A stretch of 33,707 nucleotides of DNA, from NCBI GenBank assembly GCA_050287725.1, contig JBNKCL010000038.1:1-33707 (forward strand), read 5' to 3'. A program made the translations under genes and the position numbers. The notes beneath the pieces are model-generated. The model saw only the letters and a list, made by a program, of their open reading frames with translations, did not search any database and had not been told where the DNA came from. Every line of letters starts with the position of its first letter. Within the stretch, counting starts at the first letter, position 1. This document shows positions 21,934-29,474 of the stretch, in pieces. Source of the DNA: CBFDBF01 sp050287725. GTDB taxonomy: Bacteria > Pseudomonadota > Gammaproteobacteria > Chromatiales > Chromatiaceae.

Positions 21934-24204
21934 TCAAAGAGAATCCCGGAATGAGTCCAGCAGTAAACTGCCGTCCTCAGCCACCAGGCGGGTCGGAGGC
22001 GCGATGCCGAAACCCTGGGCGTAATCCACCCCGATCTCATGCAGCTTGCCGAGAATCTCCTTGCTCTCCACAAACTCTGCAATGGTCTCCAGTTTCATCA
22101 CGTGCCCGATTTGATTGATCGCCTCCACCATGGCCCGGTCGATGGGATCGTCCGCCAGGTCCTTGACGAACGCGCCATCGATCTTCAGATAGTCCACCGG
22201 CAGATTCTTCAAATAAGAGAACGAAGAGAGGCCGCTGCCGAAATCGTCCAAAGAGAAACGACAACCCGCCTGCTTCAAGGTCCGAATGAAATAGTTGGCG
22301 GAGGAGAGATTGGAGATGGCGGCGGTCTCGGTAATCTCGAAACAGACCATACCGCGTGGAATTTTGAGTCGATCGAGTTGCCCGGCGATAAAATCCAGTG
22401 ACCCGTCGTCGGTAACTGTAGCGCCTGAGAGATTCACGGAGAATCGGAATCCCTGCTTCACCAAGGTCTGCCGATGCTCGTCGATGATCCGCAGCACATA
22501 ACCGACCACCCAGCGATCGATTGCCGGCATCAGATTGAAGCGTTCCGCCGCCGGGATGAAGGCCCCGGGCGGGATCAGGGTCCCGACCTCATCCACCATG
22601 CGGATCAGCACCTCCAGATGACGCGCGTTGTTGCGCCCCCGAATCGGGGCGATCCATTGGCCGAACAGTGCAAACCGGTTTTCATCCAGCGCCTTTTGGA
22701 TCCGTGACACCCACTGCATTTCACCATGGCGCTGCGCCGCCTCCCCTGCATGCGATTGGAACAGATGAATCTGGTTACGTCCGCTGTCTTTGGCCGCGTA
22801 GCAGGCGGTATCGGCGGCACTGAGCACCCGCTCCATGCTCTCGCTTTCGGCATTGATGAGCACCAATCCGATACTGACACCGATGTTGAACGACTTCTCG
22901 CCCCAATTGAAACGGTAGACATTGATGGCGTTGCGAATCTTGGAGGCGATGTTGAGTACCGCATCCTTGGGGCACCCTTCCAGCAGCACTCCGAACTCGT
23001 CCCCACCCAAGCGCGCCAAGGTATCCGAATCGCGCACATAGCTGGCGAGCAGGGCAGCCACTTGCCGGAGCAATTCATCCCCCGCCACATGCCCGCAGGT
23101 GTCATTCACGATCTTGAACTGATCCAGATCCAGATACATCAAGGCATGTTGCTGATGCTCTCGCCGGGCGGAAATGATCAACTCTTCCAACCGGTGGTCG
23201 AAAGTCCGGCGATTCACCAACCCGGTGAGCGGATCATGGGTCGTCTGCCAACTGATCTGGGCCGCCATCTTGCGTGCATGGCTTACATCCCGGAACACCA
23301 CCACTACACCGATCACCTCGCTGGCGTCATTGCGAATCGGCGCGAACGACTCCTCAATGGAGATTCCGATACCATCCCGGTGCAGCAACACCAGGTCGTG
23401 TTCCTCTCCGAAGATGACTTCGCCGTCTTTCAGGCATTTGTGCACCGGGTCGATCACCGGCATCCGGGAATTTTCATCGATAACGTTGAACACCTGCTCC
23501 AACGGTTTTCCTACCGCCTGCCGAAAGCGCCAACCCGTCAACTCCTCGGCGACCGCGTTAAGATAGTTGATCCGTCCCCCAAGATCGGTGGTGATCACCC
23601 CATCGGCGATGGAAGAAAGGATGGCGTGGGTCTGCAAATCCCAGCTATGGTGCTCCGCCACCTGCCGTTTCAGCCGCTGCTCATACGCCGACGCCGAAGT
23701 GATGTCAAAGATCTCCACCAGGCAATAACGTTCCGGCATGGCAACCGATTTCACGATTACCATCTGCGGGATCAAACGGCCGACTTTGCGGTTTCGCTCA
23801 TCCGTATAGAGGGGAAAGGGATGGGGGTCTGACTTGGTCGACAACACAGCAGACGTCCTGCGCTGCAATGCATCGTCGATGATCTGTATGAGGTGAGAAT
23901 TTTGGAGCGCAGGAAAAAGCTTCTCCAATGAATGTCCCAACGCGGCATCCGCCTCGATTCCGGAGACAGCGGCAAACCAGCTGTTCCAAATAACCACCCG
24001 ACGGTCCGGGTCGAGAACCAGTAATCCGATATCGCCGGTATCAAGAACGGCAGCAAGTAATTCCGGCGTACCGCGTTGGCTCCCCAATGATTTCACGTTG
24101 CCCCCTACTGGACCCGGCTTGCGCCGCAGCCCATTCCGCCACATGAACCTCGAAAGAGAGATCGCCCCTATATCCTCGCCATCCGGGCGAATTACTGTGG
24201 TCAT
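21934..24204 (-). CDS. PAS-PAS-GGDEF-EAL protein (c-di-GMP turnover)
   Basis: A 756-residue cytoplasmic signalling protein without visible membrane spans. Two PAS-like domains (about 50-180 and 190-315; LLVLDPDRRVVIWNSWFAAVSGI, then ILSSIADGVITTDLGGRINYLN) precede a GGDEF domain with LGGDEFG and an RxxD site (RDSD) five residues before it. The EAL domain has LEVL in place of EAL, but the other catalytic residues are present: Asn in FSVNLSG, Glu in FEITET, DDFGSG, LKID, TIAEFVES and YAQGFGI. It may therefore both make and cleave c-di-GMP. The N-terminal start is uncertain: ATG 24204 has a poor ribosome site, while GTG 24096 (residue 37) lies behind AGTAGGGGGC. Confidence 0.88.
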   Translation of the reverse strand: MTTVIRPDGEDIGAISLSRFMWRNGLRRKPGPVGGNVKSLGSQRGTPELLAAVLDTGDIGLLVLDPDRRVVIWNSWFAAVSGIEADAALGHSLEKLFPALQNSHLIQIIDDALQRRTSAVLSTKSDPHPFPLYTDERNRKVGRLIPQMVIVKSVAMPERYCLVEIFDITSASAYEQRLKRQVAEHHSWDLQTHAILSSIADGVITTDLGGRINYLNAVAEELTGWRFRQAVGKPLEQVFNVIDENSRMPVIDPVHKCLKDGEVIFGEEHDLVLLHRDGIGISIEESFAPIRNDASEVIGVVVVFRDVSHARKMAAQISWQTTHDPLTGLVNRRTFDHRLEELIISARREHQQHALMYLDLDQFKIVNDTCGHVAGDELLRQVAALLASYVRDSDTLARLGGDEFGVLLEGCPKDAVLNIASKIRNAINVYRFNWGEKSFNIGVSIGLVLINAESESMERVLSAADTACYAAKDSGRNQIHLFQSHAGEAAQRHGEMQWVSRIQKALDENRFALFGQWIAPIRGRNNARHLEVLIRMVDEVGTLIPPGAFIPAAERFNLMPAIDRWVVGYVLRIIDEHRQTLVKQGFRFSVNLSGATVTDDGSLDFIAGQLDRLKIPRGMVCFEITETAAISNLSSANYFIRTLKQAGCRFSLDDFGSGLSSFSYLKNLPVDYLKIDGAFVKDLADDPIDRAMVEAINQIGHVMKLETIAEFVESKEILGKLHEIGVDYAQGFGIAPPTRLVAEDGSLLLDSFRDSL

Positions 24205-24487
24205 TCCGGGAAAATTTTCCGGCGACCCCGCCTCTCTCGGGCGGCTGGAAAAGGGTGCCCCCCTTCCTGTTGTTATTACCGGAACCGGAATTGGTTTCTT
24301 TCGGTCCCTTCCTGATTTTTCCCGAACCTCCGAACAAGTTCAGGGGTTCGCTCCAGAACATTTCACCACGTCTTCGCACGAGGCGAAAAACTCTTATCAG
24401 GTATCATCTGACAAGAATTAAATTCGTAGCATAGAGGAAATCGCCCTCGGATGAAACTACCAAAGAGAGCCATACGCGCACATAGTG

Positions 24488-24527
24488 AAAAAACCTTCGG
24501 CGGTTGGTCGTGCGCAACCGCCGAAAG
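24488..24527 (-). terminator. Strong intrinsic terminator downstream of thiC
   Basis: TTCGGCGGTTG (24496-24506) pairs with CAACCGCCGAA (24515-24525) around an 8-base loop. On the minus strand it is followed by GG and then six T residues (24493-24488). It is about 180 bp after the thiC stop, farther than usual, and may instead end a small RNA that starts near 24600. Confidence 0.85.
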
Positions 24528-24600
24528 TTTTGCCTTCATCTCCAAGCCCGAACACCCTTTGCCGAAGGAGCAGCGGCTTCCAGCCCCGCCCACCAAATTC
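24488..24600 (-). ncRNA. Candidate Fur-controlled small RNA
   Basis: A minus-strand transcript beginning just after the Fur-box-like site (24599-24617) and ending at the terminator T-tract (24488) would be about 110 nt. Possible -10 hexamers TATGAT (24614-24609) and TAGAAT (24602-24597) are present, overlapping the box as expected for Fur repression, but no good -35 element is seen. The interior has no convincing reading frame and contains GGAAGCCGCTGCTCC-like text. This is the architecture of RyhB/PrrF-type RNAs, but no sequence similarity to them is claimed. Confidence 0.3.
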
Positions 24601-24617
24601 TAATGATAATCATAGAC
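24599..24617. promoter_or_regulatory. Fur-box-like site
   Basis: ATGATAATCAT (24603-24613) is a perfect 11-base match to the core of the 19-bp Fur consensus, and with the flanks 14 of 19 positions agree. It lies downstream of thiC, not upstream of any visible protein gene. Confidence 0.5.
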
Positions 24618-24702
24618 GATCCTGCGCGCGCTGCAGGACCGGATATCGACAGATACAAGAGCGAACAAATCCTCCCTCCGGCAGGCTGCGCGCCGGGAAC
24701 GA

Positions 24703-26595
24703 TCAGCTCTTGCGATAGATCTCCGCACCGGAGTCGGTGAACTCCCTGGCCTTGTCCGCCATCCCCAGTTCCAGGGCCTCGCCCGCGTTCCCGATCCCCT
24801 TTTGCTGCGCATACTCCCGAACGTCCTGGGTGATCTTCATGGCGCAGAAGTGGGGACCGCACATGGAACAGAAATGGGCCACCTTGGCCGAATCCTGGGG
24901 CAGGGTCTCATCGTGGAATTCCAGCGCCCGTTCCGGATCGAGTCCGAGGGCGAACTGATCGGCCCAGCGGAACTCGAAACGTGCCTTGGACATGGCGTTG
25001 TCCTGAAGCTGCGCGCCGGGAAATCCCTTGGCCAGATCGGCGGCGTGGGCGGCGATCTTGTAGGTAATGATCCCCTCCCGCACATCCTCCTTGTTGGGCA
25101 GGCCCAGATGCTCTTTCGGCGTGACATAGCAGAGCATGGCGGTACCGTACCAGCCGATCTGGGCCGCGCCGATACCGGAGGCGAAGTGGTCGTAACCGGT
25201 GGCGATGTCGGTGACCAGCGGCCCCAGGGTATAAAACGGCGCTTCGAAACAGTCGGACAGCTCCTTATCCATGTTCTCCCGGATCATCTGCATCGGCACG
25301 TGCCCCGGCCCCTCGATCATCACCTGGCAGTCGTGTTCCCAGGCGATCCGGGTCAGCTCGCCCAGGGTCTCCAGTTCGGCGAACTGGGCGGCGTCGTTGG
25401 CGTCCGCCAGCGAACCGGGGCGCAGGCCGTCGCCCAGCGAGAACCCGACATCGTAGGCCTTCATGATCTCGCAGATCTCCTCGAAATGGGTGTAGAGGAA
25501 GTTCTCCCGATGGTGGGCCAGACACCACTTGGCCAGGATGGAACCCCCGCGCGAGACGATCCCGGTGACCCGCTCGGCGGTGAGCGGCACATAGCGCAGC
25601 AGCACCCCGGCGTGGATGGTGAAGTAGTCCACCCCCTGCTCCGCCTGCTCGATCAGGGTATCGCGCATAATCTCCCAGGTCAGTTCTTCCGCCTTCCCGT
25701 CCACCTTCTCCAACGCCTGGTAGATGGGTACGGTACCGATCGGCACCGGCGAATTGCGCAGGATCCATTCGCGGGTCTCGTGGATGTTCTTGCCGGTGGA
25801 GAGATCCATCAGGGTGTCGCCGCCCCAGCGGCAGGACCACACCAGCTTCTCCACCTCCTCGGCGATGGAGGAGCTCACCGCGGAGTTGCCGATGTTGGTG
25901 TTGATCTTGGTCCGGAAGTTGCGGCCGATGATCATCGGCTCCAGCTCCGGGTGATTGATATTGGCGGGCAGCAGGGCGCGGCCGGCGGCGATCTCGCTCC
26001 GCACGAACTCCGGCGTGATCTCATCCGGGATATGGGCGCCGAAACTCTGTCCCGGATGCTGCCGCAGCAGTTTCGCGTAACGGGGATCGGCCCGCAGCTC
26101 CTGCAATCGGCAGTTCTCGCGGATCGCCACGAACTCCATCTCGGGGGTCACGATCCCCTTGCGGGCGTAGTGCATCTGCGTGACGTTACAGCCGTTCCGG
26201 GCGCGACGCGGGGCGCGGATGTGCTCGAACCGCAGGGCCGCCAACTCCGGATCGACGGCCCGTCGCTGGCCGTATTCGGAGGTGGGGCCTTCCAACTGCT
26301 CGCTATCCCCGCGTTCCTCGATCCAGCCGCTACGCAGCGCCGGCACCCCCTGCAGCAGATCGATCCGCACCTCCGGATCGGTATAGGGGCCGGAGGTGTC
26401 ATAAACCGGGATAGGGGGGTTCTCTTCCGCCCCGAAGCTGGCGGGGGTGGGATGCTGCCGGATCTCCCGCATGGGCACCCGGAGATCGGAGCGCGACCCC
26501 TGCACATGGGTCTTCCGGGAACCGGGAAACGGCCGCGTGACCGACTCCGACAATTGCAAAGCCTGTTGAATGAAATCTTCGGGAATCACGCTCAT
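24703..26595 (-). CDS. thiC: Phosphomethylpyrimidine synthase ThiC
   Basis: A 630-residue radical SAM enzyme that converts aminoimidazole ribotide to hydroxymethylpyrimidine phosphate for thiamine. The cluster motif CX2CX4C is at the C-terminus (Cys576, Cys579, Cys584 in FCSMCGPHFC), as in all ThiC. Other signatures include GCNVTQMHYARKG, NIGNSAV, GGDTLMDLSTGKNIHETREWI and DVGFSLGDGLRPG. The length is that of proteobacterial ThiC with the N-terminal extension. ATG 26595 has GAGAGG upstream. A TPP riboswitch precedes it at 26640-26717, so it is repressed by thiamine pyrophosphate. Confidence 0.97.
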   Translation of the reverse strand: MSVIPEDFIQQALQLSESVTRPFPGSRKTHVQGSRSDLRVPMREIRQHPTPASFGAEENPPIPVYDTSGPYTDPEVRIDLLQGVPALRSGWIEERGDSEQLEGPTSEYGQRRAVDPELAALRFEHIRAPRRARNGCNVTQMHYARKGIVTPEMEFVAIRENCRLQELRADPRYAKLLRQHPGQSFGAHIPDEITPEFVRSEIAAGRALLPANINHPELEPMIIGRNFRTKINTNIGNSAVSSSIAEEVEKLVWSCRWGGDTLMDLSTGKNIHETREWILRNSPVPIGTVPIYQALEKVDGKAEELTWEIMRDTLIEQAEQGVDYFTIHAGVLLRYVPLTAERVTGIVSRGGSILAKWCLAHHRENFLYTHFEEICEIMKAYDVGFSLGDGLRPGSLADANDAAQFAELETLGELTRIAWEHDCQVMIEGPGHVPMQMIRENMDKELSDCFEAPFYTLGPLVTDIATGYDHFASGIGAAQIGWYGTAMLCYVTPKEHLGLPNKEDVREGIITYKIAAHAADLAKGFPGAQLQDNAMSKARFEFRWADQFALGLDPERALEFHDETLPQDSAKVAHFCSMCGPHFCAMKITQDVREYAQQKGIGNAGEALELGMADKAREFTDSGAEIYRKS

Positions 26596-26639
26596 GGTAC
26601 CTCTCGCAATACGATCGGGAAGACGAGCGCTTCGGCTTC

Positions 26640-26717
26640 AGCTTCCCTACACCGGTACGAACCGGATCAGGTTCAAAGGGTCTCTCTCAGCCTGCATCCT
26701 TGTAGGCACCCCCAGCT
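26640..26717 (-). promoter_or_regulatory. TPP riboswitch (THI element) of thiC
   Basis: Read on the minus strand the aptamer runs GGGGGTGCC (26713-26705), CTGAGA, ACCTGATCCGGTTCGTACCGG, GTAGGGAAGC. These are the invariant parts of the THI box in order. An AGCT/AGCT closing stem joins 26714-26717 and 26640-26643. It lies 45 bp before the thiC start, so control is probably at the ribosome site or by an attenuator in that gap. Confidence 0.95.
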
Positions 26718-26751
26718 TCGGCGGCCCGGACCGGGCCATGTGGAACCTCCC

Positions 26752-26780
26752 AAACTATCGGAACGGGGCGGGTATTTCAA
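26752..26780 (-). promoter_or_regulatory. Possible promoter of the thiC leader
   Basis: On the minus strand TTGAAA (26780-26775) and TAGTTT (26757-26752) are separated by 17 bp, about 35 bp before the aptamer. Confidence 0.4.
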
Positions 26781-26832
26781 GGTTGCGCAACCCTGCCTCT
26801 TGCCTGGAATAGCCAAAATCCATAGTCTATGG
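26781..26832. promoter_or_regulatory. Two palindromes in the thiC-methyltransferase spacer
   Basis: GGTTGCGCAACC (26781-26792) is a perfect 12-bp palindrome next to the thiC -35 element. CCATAGTCTATGG (26820-26832) is a perfect odd palindrome overlapping the possible -10 (TAGTCT, 26823-26828; -35 TTGCCT at 26800-26805, 17 bp spacer) of the methyltransferase gene. They may bind a regulator of one or both divergent genes. Confidence 0.4.
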
Positions 26833-26865
26833 AACCTTTCAGGCTTGCGGAACCAGGAGAGAGAG

Positions 26866-27528
26866 ATGATCGCCAACAACCTTCAACAGGCCCGCCACAA
26901 CATGGTGGAGCAGCAGATCCGGCCCTGGGAGGTCTTCGACCGGCGGGTGCTGGAGCTGTTGCGGGAGCTGCCGCGGGAGGCGTTCGTCCCTGAAAATTAT
27001 CAGGGCCTGGCCTATGCCGAAACCGCGATCCCCCTCGGCCACGGCGACCGGATGATGCCCCCGACCGTCGAGGCCCGGCTGCTGCAGGCGCTGCAACTGA
27101 GCCCCAGCGACGACATCCTGGAGATCGGCACCGGCAGCGGCTTCCTGACCGCCTGTCTCGCACGCCTCGGCCACCGGGTGGTCAGTATCGACCTCCGTCC
27201 CGAATACACCGAACAGGCGCGCCGGCGGCTGGGGCAGTTCGGAATCGACAACGTCACCCTGCTCACCGGCGACGGCCTGAACGACGTCCCGAGGGAAGGG
27301 CACTTTGACGCCATCGCCATTACCGGCTCCCTGCCCGCGCTTCCCGAGGAGTTGATCCAACGGCTCAGTGTGGGCGGTCGACTGTTCGTGATAACCGGCA
27401 ACCGCCCGGCGATGACCGCACAGTTGATAACCCGCGTGGGTGACGAACAGTGGCGTACCGAAACCCTGTTCGAAACCGATGTGGCCCCGTTGACGCAAAA
27501 AACGCCGTCACAACCGTTCCGGTTCTAA
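26866..27528 (+). CDS. Protein-L-isoaspartate O-methyltransferase-like SAM methyltransferase
   Basis: A 220-residue soluble protein. The start ATG is preceded by AGGAGAGAGAG. Motif I of SAM methyltransferases is ILEIGTGSGFLTACLA at 84-99, with VVSIDLRPEY after it and FDAIAITGSLPALPEELIQRL as the later family block. The N-terminal MVEQQIRPWEVFDRRVLELL and AYAETAIPLGHG match the isoaspartyl methyltransferase family. The expected QTISQP motif is replaced by DRMMPPTVEA (61-70), so true isoaspartate repair is doubtful. An open frame extends upstream across the antisense of thiC, but only this part is a credible gene. It is divergent from thiC. Confidence 0.88.
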   Translation: MIANNLQQARHNMVEQQIRPWEVFDRRVLELLRELPREAFVPENYQGLAYAETAIPLGHGDRMMPPTVEARLLQALQLSPSDDILEIGTGSGFLTACLARLGHRVVSIDLRPEYTEQARRRLGQFGIDNVTLLTGDGLNDVPREGHFDAIAITGSLPALPEELIQRLSVGGRLFVITGNRPAMTAQLITRVGDEQWRTETLFETDVAPLTQKTPSQPFRF

Positions 27529-27581
27529 GCCGTCCGATCCGGCGGGGCGGCGCCCATGAACATGCGTGGATCACGGCATGA

Positions 27582-27986
27582 CTAGCCGTTGATCTCTCGC
27601 AGCAGTTCGTCTGCAAGCTGCTCCATGCGTTCCAGCCCGACATCCGCTTTTTCCAGATACTCTTGATCCGTCTTATCCGGGTCCGCCCACTGCTTCCCCT
27701 TGATCCGGCAGCGCTTGGCGAGTTTGGCGATGCCGAGATCCTCCAGCGCAAAGCTCAACTCCGTCCAAAGCGATGCGAGCTCCCGTTCCACCTGATGAGA
27801 TCTTGCGCCCGTGTCCCTTAGCTGCCGCGTATAAACCGATGTTTGCCGCGCGGCGATGATCACCCTTCTCAAGGCCTCGACAGACTCCTTTTTTCGCTCA
27901 TCCTTCGCGCGCTTGAGGTTCGCCACCCACGCGCCTGCATGTTTCACCAGTTCCCAGAGCGAGATTGCCGTAACGACTTCGATCAT
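27582..27986 (-). CDS. Hypothetical protein, helical
   Basis: A 134-residue product if started at ATG 27986, which has AAAAGG seven bases upstream (a TTG at 27992 is an alternative). It is rich in Arg, Lys, Glu and Leu, largely helical, with a short hydrophobic start (MIEVVTAISLWELVKHAG) that might touch the membrane. No family is recognised. The SMP-30-like gene ends 18 bp upstream, so the two are probably one transcription unit. It converges with the methyltransferase. Confidence 0.65.
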   Translation of the reverse strand: MIEVVTAISLWELVKHAGAWVANLKRAKDERKKESVEALRRVIIAARQTSVYTRQLRDTGARSHQVERELASLWTELSFALEDLGIAKLAKRCRIKGKQWADPDKTDQEYLEKADVGLERMEQLADELLREING

Positions 27987-28004
27987 ATGCAAACCTTTTG
28001 CGGG

Positions 28005-28883
28005 TTATATCCTAAGCGTGCTTTCCGGGAGGCCGGCGATATCCATATCGACCGCGAAAACGGAGCCGGCCAGCGGCTCTTTCACAAGTTCCTCTTTACT
28101 CATCCCCGCGCGCGCCGTGGTAACGAAGAGCGTTCGATGATCCGATCCGCCGAAGGCCGGGCAGGTGGTCCGGGAGACCGGAAATTCGACCACCCGGTCC
28201 AGCGTACCGTCGGGCAGATACCGGGCGACGCGGCCGCTTCCCCACTGGGCATTCCAAAGCCCCCCTTCGACATCCACCACCGCCCCGTCCGGATTGATCC
28301 CTTCGGCGGACAAATCGAGAAACAGTTCCGGCTCCGCGATCGGCAGGCCGCTCTTCTCATCGAGAGGAAAATACAGAATCCGATGATCGACGGTGTCGGA
28401 AAAATAGGCCCGCTTTCCATCCGGGGAAAAAGCCAGACAATTCGGCACACTGAGCCCGCTTCGAATTGCCGCCAGGCTTCCGTTTGCATAGCGATAGAGT
28501 GTTCCCGCGCCCTCGACATACGGGTGCCCCATCGTGCCGAACCAGAAACCACCCCGGGTGTCGACCCGCCCGTCGTTGGTGCGTATAGGCTTCTCGCTTT
28601 CGAAAGAAACCATCAGCGCCTTCTCGCCGCTGTCCAGATTCAGCCGGTAAATACCATTCGCGCACCCAATGGCAACGTTTGACGCGTCAATAATAGCGGC
28701 GGCGGAAACCGGCGCCTCAAAACGGAAAACCCTGAGGCCCTCACCTCTCTCGCCGGCCTCGTAAACCGCCGGCCCGAGAATATCAAACCAGAGAAGGCGA
28801 TTCCGTTGCGGCAGCCACAAGGGACACTCGCCCAGCTCACAGCGGACATTGGCGACAATACGGATCTCTCCCTTTCCGGTCAT
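28005..28883 (-). CDS. SMP-30/gluconolactonase/LRE family protein
   Basis: A 292-residue six-bladed beta-propeller hydrolase, probably a sugar lactonase. Expected metal ligands are visible: Glu18 in ELGECPLWLP, an Asn in RTNDGRVDTRGGFWFGTM near 102, Asn near 149 in GLSVPNCLAFSPDG and Asp near 199 in NPDGAVVDVEGG. YFSDTVDHRILYF is the propeller repeat typical for the family. There is no signal peptide, so it is cytoplasmic. It is upstream of the hypothetical 134-residue gene. Confidence 0.88.
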   Translation of the reverse strand: MTGKGEIRIVANVRCELGECPLWLPQRNRLLWFDILGPAVYEAGERGEGLRVFRFEAPVSAAAIIDASNVAIGCANGIYRLNLDSGEKALMVSFESEKPIRTNDGRVDTRGGFWFGTMGHPYVEGAGTLYRYANGSLAAIRSGLSVPNCLAFSPDGKRAYFSDTVDHRILYFPLDEKSGLPIAEPELFLDLSAEGINPDGAVVDVEGGLWNAQWGSGRVARYLPDGTLDRVVEFPVSRTTCPAFGGSDHRTLFVTTARAGMSKEELVKEPLAGSVFAVDMDIAGLPESTLRI

Positions 28884-28909
28884 ATCGCTTTTCCCGAAGA
28901 GATCGGGGC

Positions 28910-29356
28910 TTACTTTCCGAGAATCACCGTTTGCAGCTTTTCCTGATCCACATAATTGGCATAATTCGTTATCGACCTCATGACATTTTCATCGGTCATC
29001 AATTCCTGCATCGCGACCTTTCCAACCAGTTCGAACGCGTTCTGTATTGCCATCGGATCCGCCGCATTCGCCTTGCGAAGCTCCCCGGGGCAGTTTTCCG
29101 TCAACAGCCGCGTTATCAATTTCCCGATGTATACATCGCTTTTCTGTATATCGTCACTGGATGCGTTTGAATAAGAGTTGATGTCAGGATGCGCCGCGAT
29201 CGCAAAAAAGATCCATTTGGCAAGGGCCTTTCTTTCTTTGCCGTTTAACGAGTCAACCAGGCAGACTCCCAAATCGTCGGCCGGGGAGGCGCTATATACA
29301 GGGGTTGCAATAACCACGCTAATAGTCAACAGAGTCGCCATCACCATCGTTTTCAT
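28910..29356 (-). CDS. Hypothetical secreted/periplasmic protein
   Basis: A 148-residue protein with a signal peptide (MATLLTISVVIATPVYSA, cleavage near 23). The mature part has one Cys near 32 and one near 89, possible disulfide partners, and ends VDQEKLQTVILGK. The start is strong: GAGGAG five bases before ATG 29356. No family is recognised. It is 26 bp upstream of the SMP-30-like gene on the same strand and may be the first gene of that unit. Confidence 0.7.
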   Translation of the reverse strand: MKTMVMATLLTISVVIATPVYSASPADDLGVCLVDSLNGKERKALAKWIFFAIAAHPDINSYSNASSDDIQKSDVYIGKLITRLLTENCPGELRKANAADPMAIQNAFELVGKVAMQELMTDENVMRSITNYANYVDQEKLQTVILGK

Positions 29357-29474
29357 CTTTACTCCTCAACCGAAAATTTCGGCGAAAAAAATATCGAACA
29401 AAGCGCGCACATTATTTACACATCTGCAGTTAGCTGCTCGGCTTCTGAAACTCATGCCGCCAATTACAAACCCA

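Larger units (their letters stand above)
24205..24702. other. Spacer between the thiC 3' end and the PAS-GGDEF-EAL gene
   Basis: No coding frame is convincing in these 498 bases. The part next to thiC contains a Fur-box-like site and a strong terminator, which may bracket a small RNA gene (separate entries). The remainder, 24205-24487, shows only low-complexity AT-richer sequence and nothing recognisable. Confidence 0.5.

Noticed and set aside
24363..24596. A 77-codon minus-strand frame across the terminator downstream of thiC
   Set aside because: It would read through the hairpin, has no proper ribosome site and is not protein-like.
24802..26865. A very long open frame on the plus strand, opposite thiC and continuing into the methyltransferase
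   Set aside because: It is antisense to a highly conserved gene, has low-complexity composition and becomes protein-like only from 26866, where an ATG with a good ribosome site begins the methyltransferase.
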